From: Ziziphus jujuba
Lineage: Eukaryota > Streptophyta > Magnoliopsida > Rosales > Rhamnaceae
DNA length: 64,000 bases
Assembly: GCF_031755915.1 (NCBI RefSeq)
Contig: NC_083388.1
Coordinates: 15,866,001 to 15,930,000, forward strand
Direction: 5' to 3'
The translations under genes were made by a program, and so were the position numbers. Below are positions 22,727 to 33,227 of this stretch, piece by piece. A model generated the notes under the pieces. That model was not told where the DNA came from. It did not search any database and was given only the letters and a program-made list of their open reading frames with translations. How positions within the stretch are numbered: position 1 is the first letter of the stretch; every line of letters starts with the position of its first letter.

Positions 22727-23755
22727 AATTGGTATCAAAGCCTGGTTTCATCAATCCCTTGACAAAATTGATTGAAAACTCACAAAACACCAACCAGTTT
22801 CACATTTTTCTGCACCTTCACCTCCTATCATTGATGTCCATAATTATGCTATTTGGGCAATTAAAATGAGAGCCTGTCTTCAAGCTTATGACCTTTTGGA
22901 ACTTGTTGAAGTTGATTATGAAGTAGAACCATTAAGAGAAGGTGTTACTGTGAATCAAATCAAACCTGATAGTGAAGAAAATGCAAGACCTTACAAAACT
23001 CTCACAGCAATAAAAGCTACTTTGACCGATGACATCTTCACTAGAATTATGAATTTTACAACCCATAGACAAGCTTGGTAAAAGCTTCAAGAAGAGTTCC
23101 AAGGAAATACAAGATCAAGAGAGATGCAGCTTCTTAACCTTAGAAGAGAATTTGAAAACTTGAAGATGTTGGAGATGAAACTGTGAAGGAGTTTTCCAAC
23201 AAACTTATGAAGATTGTCAACCAAATTCGGCTACATGGTGAGCTTTTCCTAGGCCAAAAGATTATTGAAAAATCCTTATATATCTTCCAGAGAAATATGA
23301 AGCAAATATCTCAACATTGGAAGAAACAAGAGATCTTATACAACTCACAATTGCTGAATTGATTAATGCCTTGCAAGCCACGGAATAAAGGAGAAGTCTT
23401 AGGCTATAGGGTGAATCAAGCTCAAATGAAGTTGCCCTTGTTGCAAAAAATAATGTAAAATCAATCCAACAACCAAGACCTTCACAAGGACACATGGCAA
23501 GAAGCAAGAAGCAACTTGCAACCTTGCAAGCTTAATATGCAAGAAGCTTAATATGCAAGAAGCAAGGACACATGGCAAAGATCTTTTGCTGGAAACCGAA
23601 TGTCCAATGTAAAATTTGCCAGTAATTTGGTCATGTGGAAAGAGTTTACAAGAAAAAGAACCAAAGAAAAGAGGGAAGACATGCTTGTGAACCCGAAGAG
23701 TCAAGTGGAGAGCATGAACATACCTTCACAGCAACTTGCAACCTTGCAAGCTTAA
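22727..23755 (+). pseudogene. Cop1 PBS and gag
   Basis: PBS-like TTGGTATCAAAGCC starts at 22729. Gag begins about 22835. The first open part (22866-23081) reads MRACLQAYDLLELVEVDYEV, then IKATLTDDIFTRIM and HRQAW, which is the copia gag (UBN2-type) amino half. It continues through a stop (LQEEFQGNTRSREMQLLNLRREFE) and frameshifts. A degraded zinc knuckle at about 23605-23650 reads CKICQ-stop-FGHVERVY, with the last Cys replaced by Tyr. Gag would package element RNA. It is inactive. Confidence 0.8.
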
Positions 23756-25270
23756 TCGAAGATTCATGAATTTTGGACAGTGGTTGTACTAATCATATGT
23801 GCAACAACCGTGACTTATTTATCAAATTCAATTCTAGAATTACAACAAAAATCAAGGCAGCAAATGGATAAATGATGGAGGCACAAGGAAGAGGTGACTT
23901 AGTGATCAAAACACTTAAAAGTATAATTTCAATTACCAATGTTTTATTTGTACCAAATCTGTCCGAGAATTTATTAAGTGTGCCACAACTTATGAAAAAA
24001 GGATACACTTTGAAGTTCCTAGATACATGTTATGAAATATCTGAGGATGGAAAAATTGTACTATTTGTCCATATGTAAAATAATAGCCTTGTAATTGATT
24101 TTAATCAACAAAATCAAATGGCTATGAGTACCAAGATCCAAGAAGATTCAAGACTATGGCATCGAAGGTTCGGCCACTGCAACTATGCCACCATAAAGCA
24201 AATACATACTCAACAAATTGTTGAGAATTTACCACAAGTCCATAAAGATGAAGCTGTTTGCCAAACATGTCAACTTGGCAAAATCAAAAGACAACATTTT
24301 CCTTTGACATCACTCGACAAAGCAAAGGAAAAACTACAATTGGTGCATTTGGACTTGTGTGGACCTATGAATGAAGCAACTCATGCAGGTAGGAGATGTT
24401 TTATCATCTTTATTGATGATTACTCAAGAAAGTACTGGATATACTAACTTAAACAAAAATCAGAAGCAGCAACCACTTTTGAAGAATTCAAAACACTTGT
24501 AGAAAACCAAGCCCAAATAACCATCAAGGTGATTAGAACCGACAATGGTGGAGAGTATATTTCCAAAGCTTTTCAAGACATTTGCAAGACAAGTGGCATC
24601 ATACATCAACTCACAAATCCATATACACCACAACAAAATGGAGTTAGTGAAAGGAAGAATAGAACCATCATGGAGATGTCAAGATGTTTGCTGTTTGAGA
24701 AGGGCTTGCCAAATAAATTTTGGGCCGAAGCTGCCAAACGAAGTGTATTCCTCCTAAATTGACTTCCAAGTAAGGCAATTAAGTCCAAAACTCCAAATGA
24801 ATTATGGTAAGGTTTTAAACCTTCAATTGCTCACTTAAAAGTCTTTGGAAGTATTTTTTATATGCATGTACATGACACCAAAAAAACCAAATTAGACAAG
24901 AAAGCAAATATTGGCATACTTGTTGGCTATAGGATATTTGATGTTTCTAAGATGCAGGTTGTTGTTTCTAGAGATGTTGTTATAGATGAGAATTCATATT
25001 GGAGTTGTATAGAGCATAAAGTGGAAGCAAACACTTATATTCAATCAATAACTACTTGCACGGATCAAAGTGACCATGACATTGTCAAGGATGATGATGA
25101 TGATGATGATGATCTGGCCAATGGAGATTATGTAGGGAAGAGAGGCACAAAATCAATTGCTGAACTTTATACAAGTGCAAAGATGGAAAGCTACAATGGA
25201 GGAGGAGCTTCACGTGATAGAAAAGAACAAAACTTGGAGTTTGGTGCTGAGATCAAAGAAAGGACATGTT
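23756..25270 (+). pseudogene. Cop1 protease and integrase
   Basis: The protease site LDSGCTNHM is readable at about 23771. The following PR segment (23872-24078) reads NVLFVPNLSENLLSVPQLMKKGY. The integrase zinc region follows: LWHRRFGHCNYATIKQ (24150) and CQTCQLGKIKRQHF (24260). The core has HLDLCGPM (24346), RTDNGGEYISKAF (24535) and QQNGVSERKNRTIMEMSRCLL (24630), so the Asp-Asp-Glu triad can be read. Downstream, FGSIFYMHVHDTKKTKLDKKANIGILVGY (24850) and a run of seven Asp codons near 25090-25115 lie in the linker to RT. Stops at about 24447 and 24762 disable it. Confidence 0.85.
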
Positions 25271-26100
25271 ATAGGTGTTAAATGGGTGTTTTAGATCCAA
25301 ATTAAACCCTAATGGCACCTTTGCACCGGTGACAGAACATGAAACTATTTGGCTTTTACTTGCATATGCAGCCAATAATTCATTGAAAATATATCATTTA
25401 GATGCAAAATCAGCTTTTCTAAATGGTATATTAGAAGAATAAGTTTACGTAGAGCAACCTAAAGGCTTTTTCATAGAAGGAGAAGAGGAAAAAGTATACA
25501 AGCTTCATAAAACAAGCTCCAAGAACTTGGTATGCAAGAATTGATGACTACCTCACTCATGAAGGCTTTTCAAGAAGTGATAATAAGCCTACTCTCTATA
25601 TCAAAGAGAACTCACATGAAGACCAAATGGTAATCTCTCTTTATGTTGATGATTTGCTTATAATAGGTTACAACAACGAAGGCATTCAAAAGTTCAAAGA
25701 CAAACTAAAAGAAACATTTGAAATGTCCAACCTTGGGCTAATGAATATCTTCTGAGGTTTAGAGATCAAGAAGACAAATAAAGGTATATTTGTAACACAA
25801 GAAACATATGATTTTAATTTGCATGATAAGTTTCAACTGGAAAATGTCAAAGTTGTTGAAACACCAATGATGCAAAATGCCAAGTTTGAATTAAATGATG
25901 GAAATGAAAAAGTGAATGCTTTGGTTTATAGAAGTTTAATTGGAAGCTTGCTTTATTTTTGTGCTTCAAGACCTGATATTATGTACACTGTAAGTGTGCT
26001 ACCAATGTTCATGAGTGCATCATCTCAAAACCATTATCAAAGGCACGGCCAACTTTGGAATATTATACAAGCTCGGCAACATGTGTGAGTTAGTTGGCCA
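25271..26100 (+). pseudogene. Cop1 reverse transcriptase
   Basis: The copia RT is readable in several frames: GVKWVF near 25275, IYHLDAKSAFLNGILEE near 25390, YVEQPKGFF (25447), LYVDDLLIIG near 25640 with the catalytic YVDD present, and 25819-26088 LENVKVVETPMMQNAKFELND, YRSLIGSLLYFCASRPDIMYTVSVL. Several frameshifts and stops occur, for instance directly after ILEE and near 25500 where part of the palm is deleted. It is inactive. Confidence 0.85.
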
Positions 26101-26568
26101 TTATGATAGTGATTAGGCAGGAAGCTTGGAGGCCATGAAGAGCACCTCTAGATACTTGTTTATGTTTGATTGAGGTCCATTTTCATGGAGCTCACACATG
26201 CAAGGAACCATGGCACAATCAATAGCAAAAGCTGAATACATCTCGGCGGCAGCACCATCAAACCAAGCAATTTGGTTAAGAAAATTGCTTGATGACTTAG
26301 GTTGCAAGCAAACAAATGCAACCATAATTTATTGTGACAACACTTTAGCCATTTCCTTCACCAAAAATTCAGTACAACACAGAAGAACCAAGCACATCCC
26401 ATTGAAGTACCATAGCATCCGAGAGGCTAAAAGAACAAAGAAACCAATTTGGTGCATTGTTCCACTCAAGATTAGCTGGCCGATATTCTCATAAAACCTT
26501 TGCCAAAAGAAAGACTTCCAATGCTTAAGAGTCTTCTACATATCATGCCTAACATTGCCAAGGAGGAA
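26101..26568 (+). pseudogene. Cop1 RNase H and polypurine tract
   Basis: 26198-26494 reads MAQSIAKAEYISAAAPSNQAIWLRKLLDDLGC, then ATIIYCDNTLAISFTKN and RTKHIPLKYHSIREA, the copia RNase H with Glu (AEY) and Asp (CDN) motifs. It ends in a degraded ADIL/TKPLPKERL-type tail. The polypurine tract AAGGAGGAA lies at 26560-26568, directly before the LTR. Confidence 0.85.
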
Positions 26569-27305
26569 TGTTAGTGAATCATGACATTGTTAGCCATGAA
26601 CCATGCAAACCCGAGACCAAGGCAAAACAAATATGAGAAAAAGCAAGGTACCTTGGCCGAGGGGTTATCTTCTAAGTTTGCTTTGTATTTTTGTGTTTTT
26701 ATTTGTATTTTGTCCTAGTAATATGTGCTTGTTAAGTTGGTGCACAAAGACACCAAAATATGTTAATTAAAGTGTATTAGCCAAATTAGGGGTTTAGTAA
26801 GTTTAGGAAAGTGATGCACCTTGATGACATGGAAAGCACCTTGGTGACATGGAAGCTACTTGGTGACATGGAGCTCAACCATTCGGCCTCTCTCTCATCC
26901 AATGCATGTAACGATGCATGGGGACTACTTCAACATGAAGTACTCAATGATGCAGCAACACTTGTCAACAAACTAAGAAGCATGGTGAAAAGTTACTTTG
27001 CATATGTGTTTTGCTTCACCATGAAGGACTCACTTTGTATTTGTGCGAAAAACTGACCATGGTGTGCCTTCACACCTCTTTTGTGTACTATAAATATGTA
27101 TAAAATTTCTATAAATAAATGTTGTTGATTTTTGGAAGAAAATACCTTTGTTTTTTTTTAAAACAAGAGAAACTTAAAATCGGCTTTGTTGAAAAATTCT
27201 CTAGTAGCTTACTTTATCAAAGCCGAGATGCAATCCTTTCCAAAATCATTTCTAGCCTTGTTCAATCCTTGATTTCCTTAGATTAACCTTGCCCTAATCC
27301 TTCCA
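26569..27305 (+). repeat. Cop1 3' LTR
   Basis: 737 bp from TGTTAGTGAATCATG to CCTTCCA. A TATA-like CTATAAATATGTATAAAA lies near 27089-27106. An 81-codon open frame inside it (26811) is LTR sequence read by chance, since its counterpart at about 3281-3530 is not open. Confidence 0.85.
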
Positions 27306-28150
27306 AGTTTCATCCTAAAATTTAAAGCACAACTTAAATTAGACCTTGAAGCAAATCAAACAAAAACCAATCATGTTCACTACATGGTTACGGATCAAAC
27401 ATGGCCAAAACAAAAGAAGCATTTCTTGTTTTTAAACTCCTAGATAACAACAACAACAACCCAAGTAAAGGTAAAAGAAGTAATTAAGAGTCTAACACAA
27501 ATTTCTATGGTAGCCTTCATAAATAAAGTTGAAAATAAAAGAAGCCAAGAATATTCATAAGGAATTTCAAGTGGAAATTTCTATTGCTCTAAACTACAGT
27601 AAGTTGCAAGACCTTGTACCAAATGTATCAAAAATTTTCACATTTTACCAAGTTTGAAGGAGTTGACCAGAGCAATGGGTCTTGTGGTTAATTTTTTTTA
27701 TGCAGGTAGAATTTTGCTTTGCCTAAGGCACCATTACGAACTATGCATTACCATGAGTTCATAGATAAGTAGCACGTTAAAATTGGAATTGAGATCAGAA
27801 AGTTATGATCAAAACAATGTATGGTCTGGATTGACTAAACAAGCCTAAGGTTGAGTTTTTATTTGTATGAATTTGGGCTTTGACTTACATACCATTGTAT
27901 GGTTGTAGTAGATATAAATCTATAAATTAGTGTCACTCTTACTTTGAACTTATGGTTGAAAAGTTATTTTTCTAGAATTGACTTTACCAAGTATTTTTAA
28001 ACAACATACGTAACATATGAGATTAAATGCACCAACTGAAACATGCCACATGCTAGTACGAGAGCCATTTATTGCACAATGGCACCAGGGATGACTATAA
28101 CTGGGCCACTAAGCCATAAGAGAAGAGAGAGAAAGAAAAGGGTGAGAGAC
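27306..28150. other. Unassigned AT-rich sequence
   Basis: No recognisable protein, RNA or repeat on either strand. It lies between the Cop1 3' LTR and a lone G LTR. Confidence 0.6.
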
Positions 28151-29220
28151 TAATACGAACCTAGGTCAACTTGATCCTAAACCCATATTGTACTAGCCTA
28201 GATCAAAATTAAGTTCATATTCTAATGGTCATCTTGACCCCTAATGAACTTGTGGTTAGAAACCTTAGAGTAAGATTCACCACAATAGTCAAACTAAAAC
28301 ACTTGATCTCCATTAAGTGTTTTAGGTACTCAAAGAGAACAAAGAGGATTCTTCTCACAAATAATTTTTGAATAATAATCTAAGCTCCTTTCTCATTGAA
28401 AAATAGGTCTTTAAATAGGTTTTGAATGAAAAAATTAAAACCCTAAAAGACTAGGTAAAAACTGGCCAAGAGTTTAGGAAACTAAGGTGTGGCCGAATTC
28501 TTACCTCCTTTCCTAATCTAATTTAGTGTATTTAATTCCTTAATTTTAAAATAGGAATTAATTAATTTACAATCAAATAATAAAGTATCAACTTTCCTAA
28601 GTTAATTTGTCCAGTAAAATAATCAAATAAAGACCAAATAAAAGATTATTTCCTAAGACAAAAGCTAAATGTTCAAATTAGGATACTGGTTAACTAGTTG
28701 ACAACTAAGCTGTTTTTATCCAATCACTAGCTAGTTTAGGTTCCAAATCAGTTTATATATGTCGTGTATGATTTCTCTTGACTGAAACAAAAAGAAATTG
28801 CTTGAATAAGAAGAAAAAGCAAAGTCAGTGCCAAAATGGGATTTTCGGCCAAATGGAGTCTTGTGCATGAATGCCATGTTAGGCCCATCATACTTCTACC
28901 TTCAAATGATTCCATGGCATCTTGGTGATCTCAATCTCTGTCATAAGCTAATAAATTCAACCTTCCTACCCAAAACTCACAGATGCACCAAAATAGCTTG
29001 TCAGCTCCATTTCCGTTTTCATGACCTAGATGCATAAGATGGGCTTTAGATCTTAGGTATTGTCATGCCATCTTGAGTTTAAATCAGACCTTGTATAAAG
29101 ATAACTAGGTTGTCCTTCAATCTTTTCGCTTGTGCCATCGTGATTGGGCTCATCTTCATTTGTACAGGATCAACATCCTAGCAGGTAGTCGGTTGGACAG
29201 GTACGGGTGGATTCTCATCA
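28151..29220 (-). repeat. Lone G-family LTR (G-i)
   Basis: 1070 bp from TAATACGAACCTAGG (TG mutated to TA) to GGATTCTCATCA. The family blocks TCCTAAACCCATATT, GGTTAGAAACCTT and the TTAAATAGG TATA-like region are present. No 5-bp target duplication is visible (GAGAC on the left, TTAGT on the right). It is either an old solo LTR or a truncated element. Confidence 0.8.
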
Positions 29221-31680
29221 TTAGTAACCCATTTTTTAGGCCAAACCACCCAAATCTGCTTACCTTTCAACCACAAATGCCATCCTACCAGACTGCCCAC
29301 TTGATAACGCACTGGCCTGCCAAATTTGATGGTAAGCTAGTAGGTGATGTAATGAGATCGGAGCATTTATCCAACATCAGTGGTAGCCGATTTCACCTTT
29401 TTCCAGCCATTGTGCCTTACTCACAGCCACCACCCTCTTACCCATCCAAAAACCAGCCAAACCTCCAAATTTTAGGTTGCTGGAATGCTAACATGTGGAC
29501 CCGATTGACTTTTTTCAATGACGGCGGCGACTCACTGATCTCTCACTTCCAGCCAACCCACCATCCTATTCTACCATTTTTAACCTTCCTAAACCCAAAT
29601 TCAAGATCTATTTGACTCTATTCAAGCTAGATTAACAAATCCAAGAGCATTAAGTTGGCTGAGGTTTTTCGACAAGATTTCGGCCACCACGAACCAAATC
29701 TCCGATAGGTAAGACTGGATTCATAACCCTCGTACTCTAAGCTTTGTTTTGGAATAGAGGTTTGTTGTTTTGGTTAAGGCTTATGTTTAAACCTCAAGGT
29801 AAATTATGAGTAAAATACCCGATAAAAAATAATATTTTAGTAGGTGTTGTATTTGGTTAATTTTTTGGCACCCATGTAAACCAATAAATGGATGCAGTGG
29901 AGGATCTGGAGATTTTTTATGTGAATGGCACATATTCCGAAGCATATTTTTGCGAATTAATATATTTTATACTATTATGAATTTTTGTTCAATATTTTGT
30001 TAATTAATGAAAGAAAATTGTTATTTTATGTTTGTGTGATATACATGTTTCTATGATTATTTTTGTAATATTGTTTCTTCAAAATTTTTGATAAATTTTG
30101 ACGCAAAATCATATACAATTTCGGTAATGTATTTTTTTTTAAAAGTCATGATTTTTATAAATACAATTTAAATCAATTAAATAATTTATATGGGTTTGGT
30201 ATATTATAATAACTCAGTCAGAATTTATAATAAAAAAATGGCCTTTTTAGTAAAATCTGTGCATTTATTATTTTTTATATGCATAATGGAGTACTAATGT
30301 TCTATATTCTCATTGTTATTGATTAGTGCACAGGTATCATTTAGCTATCAAATGAAAGTTAAATGAGAGAGGATTGGCAGGTATTCTTCATTATGAGCAT
30401 TAACCACCCTCCCCTTAGCTATAGGATGGTTAGTCTTTAGTGTCGACACCTAGAGATGTCAGAGTGTTTGATTACATATATCTCTTTTTACCTATTTTGT
30501 TAGGGGATGTTTGGAACGCCAAGCACCACTAACATCGTTGCATATATAGTGAGGTGCATCATGTATACACTTGATATATGATTTTAAAATTGTTTTCAAT
30601 ATATTTATTTAATTTATAGTTTGAAAATGTTTAATTAACTATTTATTTAGTTGTTTTAAAATAATATTTATTATATTATATTAATTTCACGTTAATTTTT
30701 ACGTATTTACTTTAAAAGAATATTTTTGGGATATTTATCTAAATAATATTGTGCTTTATTTTAGTTTAATTTAATTTAATTTTTTATTTTATGTTATTTC
30801 CCATAATAATATTTAAATATTTTAGGATACAAAATTGTGGGTTTTGTGAAAATGATTTTAATAGGGGAACTTTTCAAACAAACTGAATTAGTGAGGGTTT
30901 TAAGAGAAAATAATCCTTCTACATTTTTTTAGTCATTATTTTATTTAGTTTTCTTAAATTTTGCTTATTAATATTAGATTTAAGGTTAATATTATTGTTA
31001 TTAATTACATGGCTACCATTCACTTGAGTGATTAGCATCTCATTAGTTTTTCTTTGTTTTTCAACCCCTTCACCTATATCCAAGTAACTAGGGGATTTAC
31101 CATTTCGCTTTGAGCTTTTCTAACTATCTCCTATCATTGCTACATTCGAGTAGAGTTCCTCTTTCAACCCCCCCTCTATATTGTCATTTTTATTTCTTCT
31201 GACTCTATAGCAATTAATTATTTATTTATGCACTATGTTCTTTTATTTTGAAGTATTGCAATCTAATAGAAATTTTATAGTAAGGGGGAGGAATAAAGTG
31301 GTTGTACTTTTTGAAATGTGTTTTCTATGCAGATAATTTTTTAGGAAAGTCCATTCCCATAGGAGATGCAGCCATTTTGTAGAATTTCTAATGGAGTTTC
31401 CTCTAAATGGGCCTAGCTTAAGGTTCTAGTAAGGAATCCTAGAAAGGTCCTAACAATTTTGGTAACTGAGCCCTAGGTTATTGTATTCCTTGGGGAAGTA
31501 CATTGTAATGCATCCCATCTTTCAATTGTTTTCCTTATCAAGTGTTTTTCTTAAATCTCTATTTTCCTTCTTTAGAATCTCCCCTCAATGCCCAGATAAA
31601 GTATACATGACTTCAAAGAGGACTTTGCTGAGACTTCTGAGAGTAAGTCCACCTTTAGAAATCTTGTCATGTAATAGACT
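29221..31680. other. AT-rich sequence, possibly LTR and leader of the Tek element
   Basis: No gene is recognisable. 29880-31000 is very AT-rich. Because the Tek gag starts to be readable at about 31690 on the + strand, an LTR and leader should lie to its left in this interval. I cannot find LTR ends or a PBS, so this is inference only. Confidence 0.45.
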
Positions 31681-32307
31681 TGGGCTTTAGAAAGTACCAA
31701 TGCTGCAAGGTACATCATGGATTAGGCAAGGCACTTTAAAGCAATAAAATTTGGTGGAACTGAAGGTCCAATAGGGGCTATAACATGGTTGGCTAACATC
31801 GAGAAGATACTAGATGAAGAGATGTAGTGTCCTAATGGGGATCGAGTCAAGATATAAGGCTTTATGATGAAGGGAGATGCTAGGAAATGGTGGAGAAAAA
31901 AAAAAAAAAAGGGGGACATCACACTTGGGAGCAATTTAAGAATGTATTCACCATGGAGTGTTTGTGATGACTACTGAAGGCAAGTGCACGAGGCACTAGC
32001 AGACTATTTGGTACCCAATCCCACATCACCTAGGCGTGGTATGGGGGATGAATCAAACGTAATGATAGCCAATATTATACAATACCAAGACCTTTTAAGA
32101 GTGGTTGGCTTCATGATTCAAAAGAACTTTGTAGTTAAGCATGCTTAAGAAAAAGTATTGCAAGGATGATGACCTCTTGAGAAGTTTTGAATAAAAAAAT
32201 CCATATCAAGTGTATTGTCTAAATTAGGAACTACATACATAGACAGGTCCCCCAATAAAAATAGGGTGTTACATAGTATCGAGCATGTCTTAGTTGGAAG
32301 TGTGCCA
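31681..32307 (+). pseudogene. Tek gag remnant
   Basis: Translation with stops gives KFGGTEGPIGAITWLANIEKILDE, then KGDARKWW, then DITLGAI or (next frame) TWEQFKNVFTMEC. This is the order of a Del/Tekay retrotransposon gag domain (FxGxxxPxxAxxWLxxxEKIF ... GDAxxWW ... TWEQFKxxF). A poly-A run of 15 bases at about 31894-31908 shifts the frame after the WW motif. After 31990 the sequence is barely readable. The zinc knuckle expected before the protease is not recognisable. Gag would form the particle. It is non-functional. Confidence 0.7.
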
Positions 32308-32569
32308 CTAAGGACACTAGTGGAATAGCATATGTTTTTTGTGTAGACAATTATGCCATATGAATAGGGATTGCCCCTATCTACACAGTGGTAGCAAAGA
32401 ATTATGCTTTGGCCCATAAGCTCAACATGCAAGTGGTTGCAAAGGTTAGAGTTCACAAGCAAGCCAAGATACAAGTGGCTCATCCAAATCAACATAGCAA
32501 TCTATAGGACCTAGTAAAAGCAGAGGGCTGAGACCACAAGCAATGGGTCCAGGCCAGGTGTGTACTATG
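32308..32569. repeat. 262-bp direct duplication flanking Gal, left copy
   Basis: CTAAGGACACTAGTGGAATA ... GTGTACTATG. The right copy is 38510-38771. I count one mismatch in 262 bp (A against T in CATATGAATAGG, near 32353). Gal lies exactly between the two copies. Confidence 0.95.
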
Positions 32570-33204
32570 TGTCACGGACTTGTTTGTTTACCCTTCAAGC
32601 CGTGCGGCCTTAGTTGCTATTCCGACCCTTTGTTGCAACTAAGTAAGCCTTTTGCTCACTAAAAGAGAAAGCTAAGCAAAGAAAGCTAGAGCACAAAGAG
32701 AGTTTGGAAGAATGAAAGTATATTGCTTAAGAGAGAGCTTTACAAGAGAAGCTTGGATTCTTGGATGGTTTGGCCAAATGAGGCCTCCACCTATTTATAG
32801 GCATACAAAGCTTAATCCTACGGCTATAATTGCTTTAATCCTACGGTGGAGAATGGGTGTCTAGAACCTTCCCACCTACTTTCCCACCTACTTTACATAA
32901 AATATTTAAAGAATCATCTAGAATGGATATGTACATGGCTTGGCCCATTGTAAGGCCCAAAATAGGCCCAAAGTGGATTATAAGGCCCAAAATGGATTGT
33001 AAGGCCCAAAATGGAGAGAATGCTCACCAAGTGTTTGATGAAATGCCCCAACCGTGACATTCTCCCCCACCTATGCCGTCGAGTTCACCGTTTTGTAAGG
33101 CCCAAAATAGGCCCAAAGTGGATTATAAGGCCCAAAATGGATTGTAAGGCCCAAAATGGAGAGAATGCTCACCAAGTGTTTGATGAAATGCCCCAACCGT
33201 GACA
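32570..33204 (-). repeat. Gal 3' LTR
   Basis: 635 bp, TGTCACGG...CGTGACA on either strand because the ends are near-inverted. A 145-bp-period duplication (32948-33082 and 33093-33227) runs through the right end and includes a second polypurine tract at 33060-33070. A TATA box (TATAAATA on the minus strand) lies at 32792-32799. Confidence 0.95.
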
Positions 33205-33227
33205 TTCTCCCCCACCTATGCCGTCGA
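32948..33227 (-). repeat. Tandem duplication of the U3 start, polypurine tract and pol stop
   Basis: Two copies of 135 bp, identical by eye, at 32948-33082 and 33093-33227, separated by 10 bp. Each contains, on the minus strand, the end of pol (CGACGGCATAG), the purine tract GTGGGGGAGAA and the LTR start TGTCACGG. The outer copy forms the real LTR boundary at 33204. The inner copy lies inside the LTR. Confidence 0.95.
33205..33215 (-). promoter_or_regulatory. Gal polypurine tract (plus-strand primer site)
   Basis: GTGGGGGAGAA on the minus strand, directly between the pol stop codon (33216-33218) and the 3' LTR start (33204). A second copy lies inside each LTR (33060-33070 and 38365-38375). 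Confidence 0.9.

Larger units (their letters stand above)
3025..27305 (+). mobile_element. Cop1: Ty1/copia retrotransposon split by nested G elements
   Basis: The 5' LTR lies at 3025-3667 and resumes at 22650-22726. A Met-type PBS, gag, protease, integrase, RT and RNase H follow in copia order up to 26568. The 3' LTR is 26569-27305. The 3668-22649 interval is inserted DNA (G-a, G-b, G-c). All coding parts have stops or frameshifts, so the element is dead. About 40 bp of the 5' LTR that the 3' LTR still carries (near 27190-27228) is missing at the insertion point, so a small deletion accompanied or followed the insertion. Confidence 0.75.

Noticed and set aside
25085..25115. Run of Asp codons as a functional acidic domain
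   Set aside because: It is a GAT microsatellite in the degenerate linker of Cop1 pol, with stops on either side.
26811..27056. 81-codon open frame as a small protein
   Set aside because: It lies wholly within the Cop1 3' LTR, and the homologous part of the 5' LTR (about 3281-3530) is not open.
28146..29225. Target duplication around G-i
   Set aside because: The flanks GAGAC and TTAGT do not match, so no claim of a clean solo LTR is made.
29130..29615. 161-codon open frame
   Set aside because: It starts inside a G LTR and runs into AT-rich unassigned DNA. It has no recognisable domain, an odd composition (His, Pro, Asn rich) and no family support.
29221..31680. Tek 5' LTR
   Set aside because: Expected here from the position of Tek gag, but no TG...CA ends, PBS or matching 3' LTR can be seen, so I did not annotate it as an LTR.
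32857..33202. Repeated + strand frames with the MERMLTKCLMKCPN motif in both Gal LTRs as a gene pair
   Set aside because: They are antisense readings of the duplicated Gal U3 segment.
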